DNA of 64,000 nt from CAWJLE01 sp963843645. GTDB lineage: Bacteria; Chloroflexota; Anaerolineae; DAOTYC01. Of the stretch, positions 8,849 through 17,283 are shown one piece after another. Below the pieces are notes generated by a model. That model was not told the DNA's origin and ran no database searches. It saw nothing but the letters and a program-made list of their open reading frames with translations. The stretch covers positions 186,001-250,000 of the forward strand of contig CAWJLE010000008.1 in assembly GCA_963843645.1 (NCBI GenBank), given 5' to 3'. Each line of letters starts with the position of its first letter. The first letter of the stretch is position 1. The position numbers and the translations under genes are program-made.

Positions 8849-9915
8849 TGCGCGTCGCCGTCCTGGCCAACTTGAAGAAGAACGCTCCGCACGAGCCCGG
8901 GTTCCCCGAAGATCGGTGGGCTGACCTGGACTCCGAGAAGACCGTCGACAGCATCCTCGCTGCCCTCCGCCAGGGAGGGCACGAGGCTGTGTTTTTCGAG
9001 GGCGACGTCACCCTGCAGCGCAACCTGGAGCGGTGGCAGCCCGACATCTGCTTCAACTTCTGCGAGGGTCACTTCGGCGATGGCCGCGAAGCGCAGGTCC
9101 CGGCCATCCTGGAGATGATGCGCATCCCGTACACCGGATCCAAGGTGCTCACCCTGGCCCTGACCCTCGACAAGCCGATGACCAAGCGCGTGCTGGCCTA
9201 TCACGGCCTGCCCACGCCGCCGTTCCAGGTATTCGAGGCGGTGGACGAGTGGCTCGACCCGGCGCTGGCGTTCCCGCTGTTCGTGAAACCCAGCCGCGAG
9301 GGCACCGGCATGGGCGTCTCGCCGAAGTCGATCGTGCGTGACGAATGCGAGCTGCGCGCGGAGCTGGGCGACCAGCTGGCGCGGTACCGGGAGCCCATCC
9401 TGGTCGAGCGCTTCATCCAGGGCCGCGAGATCACGCTGGGCGTGCTCGGCAACTCGTGCGGAGGGGCGCCGTTCCACACGCCGGGCGCCACTTCGGCGGT
9501 CGAGGTCGGACGGGGGCTGCGCTTCCTGCCCCCGCTCGAAGTCAACCTGAACGGGTACGACCCACAGGAAGGCGGCATCTACAGCCACCGGCTCAAGGTC
9601 GACCTGGTCGAGGAGTTCAAGTACTTCTGCCCCGCGCCGCTGACGCCGCCCCTGCTCGAGCGCCTGCAGTGGCTGACCGCCGCGGCCTTCCGGGTCACCG
9701 GCAGCCTGGACGTCGCCCGGGTCGACTTTCGCCTGGACGCGTCCGACGGCAATCAGCCCTACATCCTGGAAGTGAACCCGCTGCCGGGCATGTGTCCCGG
9801 GATCAGCGACCTGGTGATCGAGGCCGAAGCAGCGGGCATCGATCACGTCACGCTGGTCAACCTGATCCTCGAGCACAGCCTCCAGCGCTACGGCATGCTT
9901 CGCGCCGTCTGCTAG
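8848..9915 (+). CDS. ATP-grasp ligase, D-Ala-D-Ala ligase-like
   Basis: A 355-residue ATP-grasp enzyme. Visible motifs are the N-terminal MRVAVLANLKKN, YTGSKVLTLALTLDKPMTK (family ATP-binding start), FPLFVKPSREGTGMGVS (nucleotide loop), EPILVERFIQGREITLGVLG and YILEVNPLPGM (metal-binding Glu/Asn). It probably joins a carboxylate to an amine. Coupling to kamA suggests the substrate is beta-lysine or another amino acid derived from it, rather than D-Ala for peptidoglycan. That is inference from the one-base overlap and same-strand pairing. A palindrome cluster follows immediately after the stop. Confidence 0.8.
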   Translation: MRVAVLANLKKNAPHEPGFPEDRWADLDSEKTVDSILAALRQGGHEAVFFEGDVTLQRNLERWQPDICFNFCEGHFGDGREAQVPAILEMMRIPYTGSKVLTLALTLDKPMTKRVLAYHGLPTPPFQVFEAVDEWLDPALAFPLFVKPSREGTGMGVSPKSIVRDECELRAELGDQLARYREPILVERFIQGREITLGVLGNSCGGAPFHTPGATSAVEVGRGLRFLPPLEVNLNGYDPQEGGIYSHRLKVDLVEEFKYFCPAPLTPPLLERLQWLTAAAFRVTGSLDVARVDFRLDASDGNQPYILEVNPLPGMCPGISDLVIEAEAAGIDHVTLVNLILEHSLQRYGMLRAVC

Positions 9916-9921
9916 ACGAAG

Positions 9922-9954
9922 AGACTTCCGAAGTCTCGGAGACTTCGGAAGTCT
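9922..9954. repeat. ACTTCCGAAGT-family palindrome
   Basis: A 33-bp inverted repeat (AGACTTCCGAAGTCTC / GAGACTTCGGAAGTCT) just after the ATP-grasp stop codon. This family recurs near 12.06, 28.7, 29.2, 52.7-53.1, 60.1 and 61.3-61.5 kb. Confidence 0.85.
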
Positions 9955-9981
9955 GGGTTTCTGGCGGCGCCGCGCCGTCCT

Positions 9982-10076
9982 ACGAGACCTCTCTCCCGGC
10001 CTCTCCCCTGCAAAGGGAGAGGAGAACGGCATGCTCCTCTCCCTTTGCAGGGGAGAGGCCGGGAGAGAGGTCTCGT
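9982..10076. repeat. CTCTCCC-family palindrome, ~43-bp arms
   Basis: Arms 9982-10023 and about 10034-10076 are nearly perfectly complementary around a ~10-nt loop (AACGGCATGC-like). It ends just upstream of the promoter at 10083. Confidence 0.85.
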
Positions 10077-10082
10077 CGCTTT

Positions 10083-10110
10083 TTGACACCCTCCCAAATC
10101 CGTATAAAAT
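10083..10110 (+). promoter_or_regulatory. Promoter of the zinc-ribbon gene
   Basis: TTGACA (10083-10088), 16 bp, TAAAAT (10105-10110). An overlapping TATAAA is also present. The start codon lies about 75 nt further on. Confidence 0.55.
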
Positions 10111-10190
10111 AATGTGCAGTAATGGGCAGGTAGCCCCGACTTTGACAAGCAACATTAAATAGGCAGTCTCAGTGAGGATAGGTTAGTCCG

Positions 10191-10397
10191 ATGGGCCAGG
10201 GAAAGTCGCCACGGCGCTTATGTGAGGAATGCGGTCGAGTGATCGAAAGCAGGCGCCCCGGTGAGACGCTGTGCCGCCTGTGCGAAGAGCGTCTGATCGA
10301 AGAGGCGCGCGTTCAGGAGCGCCGACGCCGCAGAGAACGAGAGCATGCCCGCGAACTAGAAGAAGATCTATTCAGAGTTCGAAGACCCGGCGAATAG
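10191..10397 (+). CDS. Small zinc-ribbon plus coiled-coil protein
   Basis: A 68-residue protein. Residues 11-31 hold two cysteine pairs (CEEC and CRLC, 17 residues apart), the pattern of a small zinc ribbon. The rest is a strongly charged helix (RRRRREREHARELEEDLF), likely a coiled coil or nucleic-acid-binding tail. I do not recognise a named family. The promoter at 10083 and the compact zinc ribbon support a real gene. The 240-bp gap to the next gene shows no coding signal. Confidence 0.6.
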   Translation: MGQGKSPRRLCEECGRVIESRRPGETLCRLCEERLIEEARVQERRRRREREHARELEEDLFRVRRPGE

Positions 10398-10639
10398 CGC
10401 AGGGCCCGCGCAGCTGCAAACGCGCGAGGTCGTCCCGCTCGAGTCGCTTCGAATTGTGCCGGATGGTGTTGCCGCGCGTCGAGACCGTCTGCGGTATTCG
10501 CTTGGAACGAACCGGGAGCCACCCGCTGGAGCTGCCGTCGGAGAAGACGCCAGAGCTTCGTGGCGCCTTTCTTTTTGTGGACGGCCCCGGATTTGGGGCG
10601 CGCGACCCGTGCCGTTCATCGCGCAGGTGAGAGTTAGCC

Positions 10640-11353
10640 GTGAATATCATCATCATGGGGGATAACGCGCGTTCTCGGGAGCTGCTGACCGTCGTCGTCC
10701 GGCAGGAAAACTGGATTCCCCTGGTCGCGCTTAATTTGCACGAGCTGGTGGTTCTGCAAGACAGGACCCCCGGCCAGCTGGTCCTCCTGGAGACGGCCGG
10801 TCCACTGCCGGAAGCCGTCACTCTGTGCCAGACGATCAAGCAGCGGCTGAGCCTGCCGCTGGTCGTGCTCGTACCGTGGGCGGACGAGGCCAGCCAGCTG
10901 CGCCTGTACGAAGCCGGCGCCGACGACTGTATCGTGCAGCCTTACAGTCCTCGCATCCTGCAGGCGAAGCTTCGGTCTTTGCTGTGGCTCAGCGGCGGCG
11001 CGCCGCAGGCCACTCTCGCTGTGCTCGAAAGCGGGACCGTCTGCCTGGACTCCGAAAAGCACACCGTAACCATGCGCGGCGGAGTGGCGGTGCGTCTCAC
11101 GCCGCTCGAGTTCCGGCTGTTGTACGCGCTCATCTCGAATGCCGGGCGCGTTCTGCCGGCGGACGTCCTGATCCACAAGATCTGGGGCTACACCGGCGAG
11201 GGCAACCGCGACTTGCTCAAGGGCCTGGTGCGCCGCCTGCGCGGCAAACTGGAGCCGGACGCGCACGGCCCACGCTACATTCGCACGATTCCCGGCGTGG
11301 GATATTCCTTCGCTCCGGCCCAGGAAGTGGCCGAGCCATCTCTGTCGATCTAA
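10640..11353 (+). CDS. OmpR-type wHTH regulator with degenerate receiver
   Basis: A 237-residue protein with the response-regulator layout: receiver fold at 1-118 and winged-helix DNA-binding domain at ~135-228 (LTPLEFRLLYALISNAGRVL, VRRLRGKLE, YIRTIPGVGYSF). Every phosphorylation residue is altered: the first acidic pair reads GD, the phosphoacceptor position reads LLETAGP (Glu for Asp), the Thr/Ser switch reads VPWAD, and the conserved Lys reads DDCIVQP (Gln). It should therefore be regulated without a kinase, or be constitutively active through the Glu. Starts with GTG and a GGTGAGAG site. No sensor kinase lies nearby. Confidence 0.8.
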   Translation: MNIIIMGDNARSRELLTVVVRQENWIPLVALNLHELVVLQDRTPGQLVLLETAGPLPEAVTLCQTIKQRLSLPLVVLVPWADEASQLRLYEAGADDCIVQPYSPRILQAKLRSLLWLSGGAPQATLAVLESGTVCLDSEKHTVTMRGGVAVRLTPLEFRLLYALISNAGRVLPADVLIHKIWGYTGEGNRDLLKGLVRRLRGKLEPDAHGPRYIRTIPGVGYSFAPAQEVAEPSLSI

Positions 11354-11443
11354 GCCAAGACACATTCATACTGAATCTGGGACTTCCAGCACGGCGCCCG
11401 CCGTGGTCGGAAGCCTTGCGTTTCTAACGAGGAGGCACGTTAA

Positions 11444-11983
11444 GTGGGTATTCCGTGGGATCTGGTATTGGGCGGGTTGGGCATTTGCGCGATGCGCATG
11501 TGCGACGTCACGATGGACACCATCCGCCTGATCCTCTTGACACGCGGCCGTAAATACGTCGCGGCATCTATCGGTTTCTTCCAGATCATGATCTACATCG
11601 TGGCCATCGGCGCGGTGCTGCGCGGCCCCATGAGCTGGTTCAACGTCATCGGCTACTGCACCGGCTTCGCCCTGGGCAACATCATCGGCGTCACGCTCGA
11701 GGAGCGCATCGCAATGGGTTACTCCCTGCTGCGGGCCGTCGTTCCCATGGATAAGGGTCCGCTGGTCGCCGGGGCCCTGCGCGCCAACGACTTCGGCTGC
11801 ACCGAAACCCCCGGTCTGGGCCGTGACGGCAGCGTGAGCATCGTGGAATCCATTCTCCACCGCCGCGACGTGCCTCGCGCGCAGCGCATCGTGGCCGGCG
11901 TCGACGACAAGGCGTTCGTCGTCGTCGACGAAGCGCGCAGCATCTACCAGGGCTACCTCCGCGGCAAGAGCCGCGGGCTGTAA
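11444..11983 (+). CDS. UPF0316/DUF2179 family membrane protein
   Basis: A 179-residue protein with three N-terminal membrane segments (about residues 4-20, 37-60 and 65-85) and a C-terminal soluble DUF2179-type domain (GYSLLRAVVPMDKGPLVAGA, DFGCTETPGLGRDGSV, DDKAFVVVDEARSIY). Family hallmarks seen are CDVTMDTIRLILLTRGRK and FALGNIIGVTLEERIA. The function of UPF0316 proteins is unknown. The GTG start has a strong ribosome-binding site (GAGGAGG, 7-8 nt away). A palindrome follows 9 nt after the stop. Confidence 0.85.
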   Translation: MGIPWDLVLGGLGICAMRMCDVTMDTIRLILLTRGRKYVAASIGFFQIMIYIVAIGAVLRGPMSWFNVIGYCTGFALGNIIGVTLEERIAMGYSLLRAVVPMDKGPLVAGALRANDFGCTETPGLGRDGSVSIVESILHRRDVPRAQRIVAGVDDKAFVVVDEARSIYQGYLRGKSRGL

Positions 11984-11991
11984 CGAGCCCC

Positions 11992-12038
11992 AACTTCCGA
12001 CACAGCCCAGCATAGACCACTGGGCTGTGTCGGAAGTT
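11992..12038. repeat. 19-bp perfect hairpin, ACTTCCGACACAGCCCAG type
   Basis: Arms 11992-12010 and 12020-12038 with a 9-nt loop. A hybrid copy sharing the CTGGGCTGTGTCGGAAGT arm, but with an ACTTCCGAAGT left side, follows at 12059-12112. It could also end transcription of the upstream gene, though there is no T-run. Confidence 0.8.
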
Positions 12039-12206
12039 TAAATCCTCACATATGAATTGACTTCCGAAGTTTCGAGAACTCCCAGCACAGACCGCTGGGC
12101 TGTGTCGGAAGTCTTATTGTGTGCAGACGCTGGCCAAACCAGGCAAGGCTGCCGCTGCTCAGCAAGGCGTGGATTCGTGTGCCTTTAGACTTCCGAAGTT
12201 CTTGAC

Positions 12207-12522
12207 AGGAGCGGCCACCCATTCGGGGCGACCGAGGTCGCGTCTGGTGCGGGGATCGTGTCTGACACACAGGAGCGGCCACCCATTCGGGGCGACCGAG
12301 GTCCCGTCTGGTGCGGGGATCGTGTCTGACACACAGGAGCGGCCACCCATTCGGGGCGACCGAGGTCCCGTCTGGATTACAAAGCCCGCCTCCGCGGGCT
12401 AACGGCAAGGGCGGAACTCCATGCAATTTCCCCTGCCGTTAGCCCGCGGAGGCGGGCTTCGTAATCCAGACGCGACCTCGGTCGCCCCGAATGGGTGGCC
12501 ACTCCTGTGTGCCAGACACGAC
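12207..12522. repeat. 64-bp tandem repeat (x3) forming one arm of a long palindrome
   Basis: Units start at 12207, 12271 and 12335 (AGGAGCGGCCACCCATTCGG...). The third runs into a stem containing GGATTAC.AAGCCCGCC and the reverse arm TGCCGTTAGCCCGCGGAGGC. The right arm (to ~12522) carries only one complementary copy of the unit. The same GCCCGCCTCCGCGGGCTAAC core occurs at 27.8 and 45.05 kb. Confidence 0.85.
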
Positions 12523-12575
12523 CTCAATCGCCCACAACCTGAGGTGCCCGTGGCAAGGGAAAGCCGGAAGTCGTT

Positions 12576-12620
12576 GCCGTTCTCCTCTCTCCCTGTGGGG
12601 GAGAGGCGGGAGAGGGGTCA
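12576..12620. repeat. Partial CTCTCCC-family element at the protease 3' end
   Basis: A half copy (CTCTCTCCCTGTGGGGGAGA, then GGCGGGAGAGGGGTCAG) that overlaps the stop codon of the cysteine protease gene by a few bases. Confidence 0.65.
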
Positions 12621-14228
12621 GTCCCCCATCCCTCGGATGACAAACGGCATGAACGCGCGCCGCGCCAGCGGGACCACCGTGTGGCTCAGGATCACGTTGA
12701 TGTAGCCGCCGGCCGTGTCCGTCCGATTGCCGGCCTTGTCGACGACGTTGATGGCCAGGCGCGCGGTCTGGTGCGGAAGCCAGGAGTACTTCCAGGTGAA
12801 AGTGTAGGGCGCCGTGCTTTTGTCGCCCAGGTGATGCCAGGCGCCGTTGTAGTACGCCCAAAATTCCACGTAATCAACCCCGCTGCCCTCGTCGCTGGCG
12901 GTGGCTTGAATCGCGACGCTGCCCGAGGTCAGGACCTGGTTGTTGGCCGGGTAGCTGATGTGGCCGGTTGGCGGGGTGACGTCGCTGGTCCCCTCGTAGA
13001 CGACGTAGTTGGCCGCGTAGCCTACCATCGAGGTCCCATACTTGATGAGCATGTAGCCTCTCTGGCCCCCGCCCCCGTCGATGCCCCAGTAAGGGCCCCA
13101 CGAGTTGCGCAGAATCCACGCCTGGTTCGCGTCGTCCCAGCCGACGAGAACGATGGCGTGGTTGACGCTGCCTGAACCCTCGCTGGTCTGGAACACGCCC
13201 CCGCTGTAGTGCTCGAACCAATAACCGGCGTAGACGGCGGCTGACACCGGCCCGTGATCCAGGATGGCCTGCTTGATGGCGCTCACGGACGGCACGGACC
13301 CGCTGTTGCCGACGTACTGCCACGAGGCAATCTTTTCGTGGTGGGTGTGCGGCGGGTTCAAGGGCACGTCGGCGGCCTGATAGGGGAAGTCGTCCTCGTA
13401 TACGGCGCCTGCTGCCGGTTCGCCCGACGGTATCTTCCATTGGTGGTAGTCGTGAGCGAAGTAACCGCTGACACAACTGTAGCCTTCGGTGTTGCCCGAG
13501 ATCAGGTACTGTTCGGACAGGTCCCGGGTGACGCCGTCGTGGATCAGGATGTTGGCTTCCAGGGCGCCGACCGTGCTGAACGCCCAGCAGCTGCCGCAGG
13601 TCTTCTGGTCCTTGATGGGCGGGCACTTGCCGAGGGCGCACCAGTTATAGCTGGACGGCAGGGCCAGGGCGGATGGACCGCCCGCGCTGACCGGGGTTTC
13701 GGGGAGCGTCGCTGTAGCAGACGCCGTGGGCGTCGGCTGCGGGAGGTGGAACGGTCCCGTGCCGCTGACCTGGAAGGAGAACTCACGCTCCGGTGTCTCT
13801 TCTTCCCACGGCCGGCGATAGACCAGCCGCACGACCTCCTGGCCCTCCCGTTGCGCCTGGAATCGCAGCGTCTCCTGCTGCTGCGCCCCAAAACGAGCCG
13901 TCGAGGTCTGCGCTTGCAGGGGCGCCTCGAAAGTGGCCTCCCCTATCTGGCGAACGATCGCCTGGCCGGAGGCTAACCGGGTCTCGGCATCCAGCTCCCA
14001 GCCGTAGCCGGTGGCCGGGTTGGCGTCCAGCGTGACGACCAGGGTCTGCCCGTCGATCAGCTCCACGCTGCGGCCGTCGTCCGCGGCGCCGAGCTGGACG
14101 TCCGACGGGGTCGGCGTGTCCGCCCGGACCACACCCCCGCGCAGCGGCGCGCCGAGCGCGACCGCGACGACGATCGCCAGCACGGCGGCGATCCACTTGA
14201 CGTTTCGGTACGGCGGCAAGGACGGCAT
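12618..14228 (-). CDS. Secreted papain-family (C1A) cysteine protease with N-terminal chagasin-like domain
   Basis: A 536-residue exported protease. Residues 1-36 form a signal peptide (cleavage after VRA). Residues ~42-156 look like a chagasin-type inhibitor (I42): NPATGYGW at 70-77 matches the L2 loop and RRPWE at 138-142 the L6 loop. A Thr/Pro linker leads to the peptidase domain with Q208, C214 (CGSCWAFS), H357 (VNHAIVLVGWDD) and N375 (LRNSWG). The last ~110 residues (VTPPTGHISYPANNQV onwards) form an Ig-like domain. I infer that the chagasin-like part serves as a built-in inhibitor or propeptide replacement. It has its own promoter and no linked genes. Confidence 0.9.
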   Translation of the reverse strand: MPSLPPYRNVKWIAAVLAIVVAVALGAPLRGGVVRADTPTPSDVQLGAADDGRSVELIDGQTLVVTLDANPATGYGWELDAETRLASGQAIVRQIGEATFEAPLQAQTSTARFGAQQQETLRFQAQREGQEVVRLVYRRPWEEETPEREFSFQVSGTGPFHLPQPTPTASATATLPETPVSAGGPSALALPSSYNWCALGKCPPIKDQKTCGSCWAFSTVGALEANILIHDGVTRDLSEQYLISGNTEGYSCVSGYFAHDYHQWKIPSGEPAAGAVYEDDFPYQAADVPLNPPHTHHEKIASWQYVGNSGSVPSVSAIKQAILDHGPVSAAVYAGYWFEHYSGGVFQTSEGSGSVNHAIVLVGWDDANQAWILRNSWGPYWGIDGGGGQRGYMLIKYGTSMVGYAANYVVYEGTSDVTPPTGHISYPANNQVLTSGSVAIQATASDEGSGVDYVEFWAYYNGAWHHLGDKSTAPYTFTWKYSWLPHQTARLAINVVDKAGNRTDTAGGYINVILSHTVVPLARRAFMPFVIRGMGD

Positions 14229-14286
14229 CTGGCGCTCCCACGGACCCGCGCAAAGTCTCTGGTGACACGAATCCCACTGTGCTCAC

Positions 14287-14315
14287 ATGATATCATCCTT
14301 GTGCACTGTAATCAA
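14287..14315 (-). promoter_or_regulatory. Promoter of the cysteine protease gene
   Basis: On the minus strand, TTGATT (14315-14310), 17 bp, TATCAT (14292-14287) with an upstream TGA that fits an extended -10. Confidence 0.6.
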
Positions 14316-14349
14316 TAGTATTATGGTAATGTGCCACGACGGTCGTTCC

Positions 14350-14432
14350 GTGGGTGGGCCGCAGTCCTGGCCGGTCTCCGACCGCTCCTGCAAGCGTTGA
14401 GGAAGGGTGCATTGCAGAAAATGGGCGAGACA
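14350..14432 (+). repeat. Left copy of island-flanking direct repeat
   Basis: Matches 19470-19540 in the same orientation (both contain GGCCGGTCTCCGACCGCTCC, then TGCAAG, GTGCATT and AATGGGCGAGAC), with a small insertion in this copy. These sequences also form the outer arm of the palindrome at 19517-19704. Confidence 0.75.
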
Positions 14433-14454
14433 AAGAGTGCCAATCACCGCCCGG

Positions 14455-14490
14455 TGTTTGCCACCCATGATCGAGTGGATGTTTACCACG
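14455..14490. repeat. IS21-type terminal inverted repeat (left)
   Basis: The reverse complement of this stretch (GTGGTAAACATC...CGATCATGGGTGGCAAAC) matches 19392-19426 in the plus strand. Together they form inverted ends around a 4.9-kb segment. The element type is inferred from the IstA-like remnant adjoining the right copy. The remaining ~245 bp before the next gene show nothing else. Confidence 0.55.
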
Positions 14491-14735
14491 CGAGCGAGTG
14501 TGGCGGCGTATTAGGATGCGGCTTTGGACGAGAAGTCAGCGGGGGGAGCCTGGGGCGGCAATGTACCATGATGCGTTCATTTCCCGCCAGAATTCGCGAC
14601 ACTGTCTCGACATCCGCTAAAATGCGAATGTAGCTTTTCTTTTTTTGTGCAAGTGACGTAGAATCGGATCAGAGATGATACTTTCTGTTCGCCAGCCGAC
14701 ACGCTTGTCCGGGTCACGGTTATGGGGGTACCAGT

Positions 14736-16004
14736 ATGAAATCCATGCCAGTTGTCTCGATAATCAGTGTACTATTGGCTGGTCTGTTGTTGACTGGGAC
14801 AGCCATGATCACAAGGTGCTGTGCAGCTCCGCCGACGCCTACGGGGCAGAGCGAGGTGCCACCGTATGAGACTGTCTGTGACAACCTGACGCAACTGTCA
14901 GGCGCTCAGTGGGATGCGTATGTTAATGGATTGATGGGTAAGCGCGTTGCTGGCTGGACTGGCTGGATTACTTGGGCGGGCAACCATGGCACGGACAGGT
15001 GGGTTGAGATCAGCATGGACCCGCCCGGGTCGGGATCGTTTCTTCCGGACGTCCATGTACTCGTCACGCAGCGTGAGTCAGGAGTGCCCGGTGACAAAGT
15101 GACTTTTTCCGGCACAATTGATTTTGCAAGGTTCGAGTGCTTGATCAAGCTGCACGATGGCTCGGTTTGGTTGGCAGAAAAAGAGTCTGCACTCCAATCG
15201 ACACAAGGCCTGGATGCCCCACAAACACTGGTTGCAGCCGCAGCCACTGCCACGACCACGGCCACTCTCACGGTGTCAGCCACTGCCACGACCACGGCCA
15301 CGGCCCGAACGTGCGCTCCCCGCATGTCGTTCGTCTCTGACATTACGATTCCTGATGACACCGTCTTCAAGCCAGAGGAAAGTTACGAGAAGACTTGGCG
15401 AGTGAAGAATTCCGGTTCCTGCGAGTGGACCAGCAATTACAGCGTTGTGTTCGTCAAGGGAGACTCCCTGGGATCGACTGGACCACAAACACTGGACAAG
15501 GTAGTGGCGCCCGGTGAAACAACGGACATCACAGTGCAAATGACGGCACCAACACAGGACGGAAGGTACACCAGTTGGTGGCAAATGCGGGACGACTCCG
15601 GGCACCCGATTGGCGATAGCTTCTATGCTCGCATTCTTGTTAGAAAGCCTCGACCAACCCCGACGAGTACGCCTGAGCCCAAATCCGGACTAGCTCAAAT
15701 ATTTGAACAGAAGGACGCTTGCGATGCCGCGCAGTCGTTTGTCAAGGAGAAATTGTGGTCTCCGTATACGGCAGTATTCCCAAGTTGTCCGAGCATTATT
15801 CTCTGGGGAAGCGGTTCTAGCATGGGGAATGACCCAAAAACTCCAGGCTTGTATCAATTGAATTCCTATGTTGACTCGGAAAACCGAATGGGAGCCATGA
15901 TCAGAACGTACTTCAGGTGTGATGTGCAGTACAGCAATAGCAAGCAGGCGTGGGTACCGGAAGCTCTGCAATTCATGGACATGAACGGCAACGTCCTGCC
16001 TTGA
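14736..16004 (+). CDS. Secreted protein with NBR1-type four-tryptophan domain
   Basis: A 422-residue exported protein. An N-terminal hydrophobic signal (VVSIISVLLAGLLLTGTAM) is followed by CC at about residue 29, so it may be a lipoprotein. Residues ~45-155 are an unknown globular domain, then a Thr/Ala linker. Residues ~190-300 (SFVSDITIPDDTVFKPEE, TWRVKNSG, CEWTSN, SWWQMRD) match the NBR1-like Ig domain with its conserved tryptophans, common in Chloroflexota surface proteins. A Pro/Thr linker and a C-terminal domain of ~100 residues end the protein. A surface adhesion or binding role is inferred. It opens the less GC-rich island. Confidence 0.75.
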   Translation: MKSMPVVSIISVLLAGLLLTGTAMITRCCAAPPTPTGQSEVPPYETVCDNLTQLSGAQWDAYVNGLMGKRVAGWTGWITWAGNHGTDRWVEISMDPPGSGSFLPDVHVLVTQRESGVPGDKVTFSGTIDFARFECLIKLHDGSVWLAEKESALQSTQGLDAPQTLVAAAATATTTATLTVSATATTTATARTCAPRMSFVSDITIPDDTVFKPEESYEKTWRVKNSGSCEWTSNYSVVFVKGDSLGSTGPQTLDKVVAPGETTDITVQMTAPTQDGRYTSWWQMRDDSGHPIGDSFYARILVRKPRPTPTSTPEPKSGLAQIFEQKDACDAAQSFVKEKLWSPYTAVFPSCPSIILWGSGSSMGNDPKTPGLYQLNSYVDSENRMGAMIRTYFRCDVQYSNSKQAWVPEALQFMDMNGNVLP

Positions 16005-16339
16005 GTTGATTCAGAGGCTCTGAGTGAGGTCAGTTTGGGCATACACAGCCTCGCCAGGCAGCGCCGCAGTCTCAGTTACTCTCCTGCGCTTGCGCTACAC
16101 CGGCAAAGATCGATGCCAATATGCTTATCAGCACGTTGGCGAGGGGAATTGGGTGTACTTTTCCGTCCGATGGGGACCAAGGCAAACAAAAAGGCCGCGA
16201 TCCTCTACGTCGCAGCCTCGTTCAGGCAGGAGATACCCGGACACATATCGGACCCGATAGTTGGCGCGGGAGGTATGGCGGGGATGATTCTGGATGCTGG
16301 CCCGTCACCTCACCGCAGGCAGCCCCTGCTGGGGGAGTT
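16005..16339. other. Gap without recognisable gene
   Basis: A 335-bp stretch with no supported reading frame. It contains AAAAAGGCCGCGATCCTCTA, then CGTCGCAGCC and GGCAGGAGA (about 16191-16233), which is loosely repeated at about 16994-17038 on the same strand. Confidence 0.4.
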
Positions 16340-16900
16340 TTATAGTCTTCCAGCATTGAAGTCACTCTTGAACTGGTCGACTCTGGCGACATGGGTCTTG
16401 AGTTCGTCCAGAAACGTATTGCCGAGTACATACCCCACCACAAGGGGCCATCTTTCTGCCAGACCCGGTTTGTCCCACTTCGCCTTTCCCCACACCCCAG
16501 GGTAGTGCTCATCGAACCAGACATGAAAATCCTTCTTGCGGTTGCCTAAGAGTCCTATCGTGACGCCGCCGCCGTGCACCAGCCAAAGCCCTGTCTCGTC
16601 TCGTGCGAAGGCGCCCTGGCACCTATTTCGCTCCTTTCTCGCAGACCAGTCGACGTTGATCTCCAGTAAGTCGTGAGGCAGATCGGCGTAATAGCCGAAG
16701 AAATTGACATGCCTCTTCTTAGTTTCGTATGATAGGTAATGATACCAGATGACATGGTCAGTGTGCAGCGAAACGTCTCGAATGGTGAAGCCTGGACCGC
16801 TGATCGCGCGCACCTCGTTGCCGGGAAGGAGTTGGCAGAGACGCCGAGATAGGGCTTTTTGGCATTCGTCGTTCTCCGAAACGGGAACAAGGATAAGCAT
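16340..16900 (-). CDS. Hypothetical protein (186 residues)
   Basis: I do not recognise the family. The protein is soluble and mixed alpha/beta, opening with MLILVPVSENDECQKALSRR. It has repeated aromatic/charged patterns (VIWYHYLSYETKKRH, FHVWFDEHYPGVWGKAKW) and a Gly-rich turn LVHGGGVTIGLLG. The start at 16900 is chosen because GGAAGG lies about 8 nt upstream and a good promoter (TTGACT, 17 bp, TACATT) sits 45-70 nt further up. The next gene on the same strand ends at 17284, leaving a gap of nearly 400 bp. Codon use is less GC-rich than in the flanking genes, consistent with the island. Confidence 0.65.
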   Translation of the reverse strand: MLILVPVSENDECQKALSRRLCQLLPGNEVRAISGPGFTIRDVSLHTDHVIWYHYLSYETKKRHVNFFGYYADLPHDLLEINVDWSARKERNRCQGAFARDETGLWLVHGGGVTIGLLGNRKKDFHVWFDEHYPGVWGKAKWDKPGLAERWPLVVGYVLGNTFLDELKTHVARVDQFKSDFNAGRL

Positions 16901-16943
16901 AGTTGCACCTTCCATTACAGAGTGGGCCAAATGTCTTTAGCGG

Positions 16944-16972
16944 AATGTATCACCAGGCCACCGTGGAGTCAA
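16944..16972 (-). promoter_or_regulatory. Promoter of the hypothetical gene ending at 16340
   Basis: On the minus strand, TTGACT (16972-16967), 17 bp, TACATT (16949-16944), with TGA just before the -10. Confidence 0.6.
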
Positions 16973-17283
16973 TTTTGGCTTCCGCTTGAACGAGAAAGGC
17001 CGCGATTCCTACATCGCAGCCCTGTTTTCGCAGGAGAATCAGTCTTAGCCCGTCAGAGCCTCTTGCCGCCGTGACACGCCGCAGCATTGCGTTGAGGTAA
17101 CGCATGGCACATGCTTGAGGTATTGTCAAGCGTCATACCGAACGGGCATTGCCCACGATTTGCAACGATTGGTTCCAGGGAGTGTCGTCGGACGGGAGGG
17201 CAAAGAAATAGGCCGCGCCCAGAACAGCGCGACCACTACCGAACGTAAGTCGGACGACTACACGAGTATCATCGTCCCGCGCA

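Noticed and set aside
16191..17038. Two loosely similar GGCCGCGAT..CGCAGCC stretches as a possible duplicated regulatory site
   Set aside because: Identity is modest, one copy lies in an empty gap and the other beyond the promoter of a minus-strand gene; no consistent relation to start sites.
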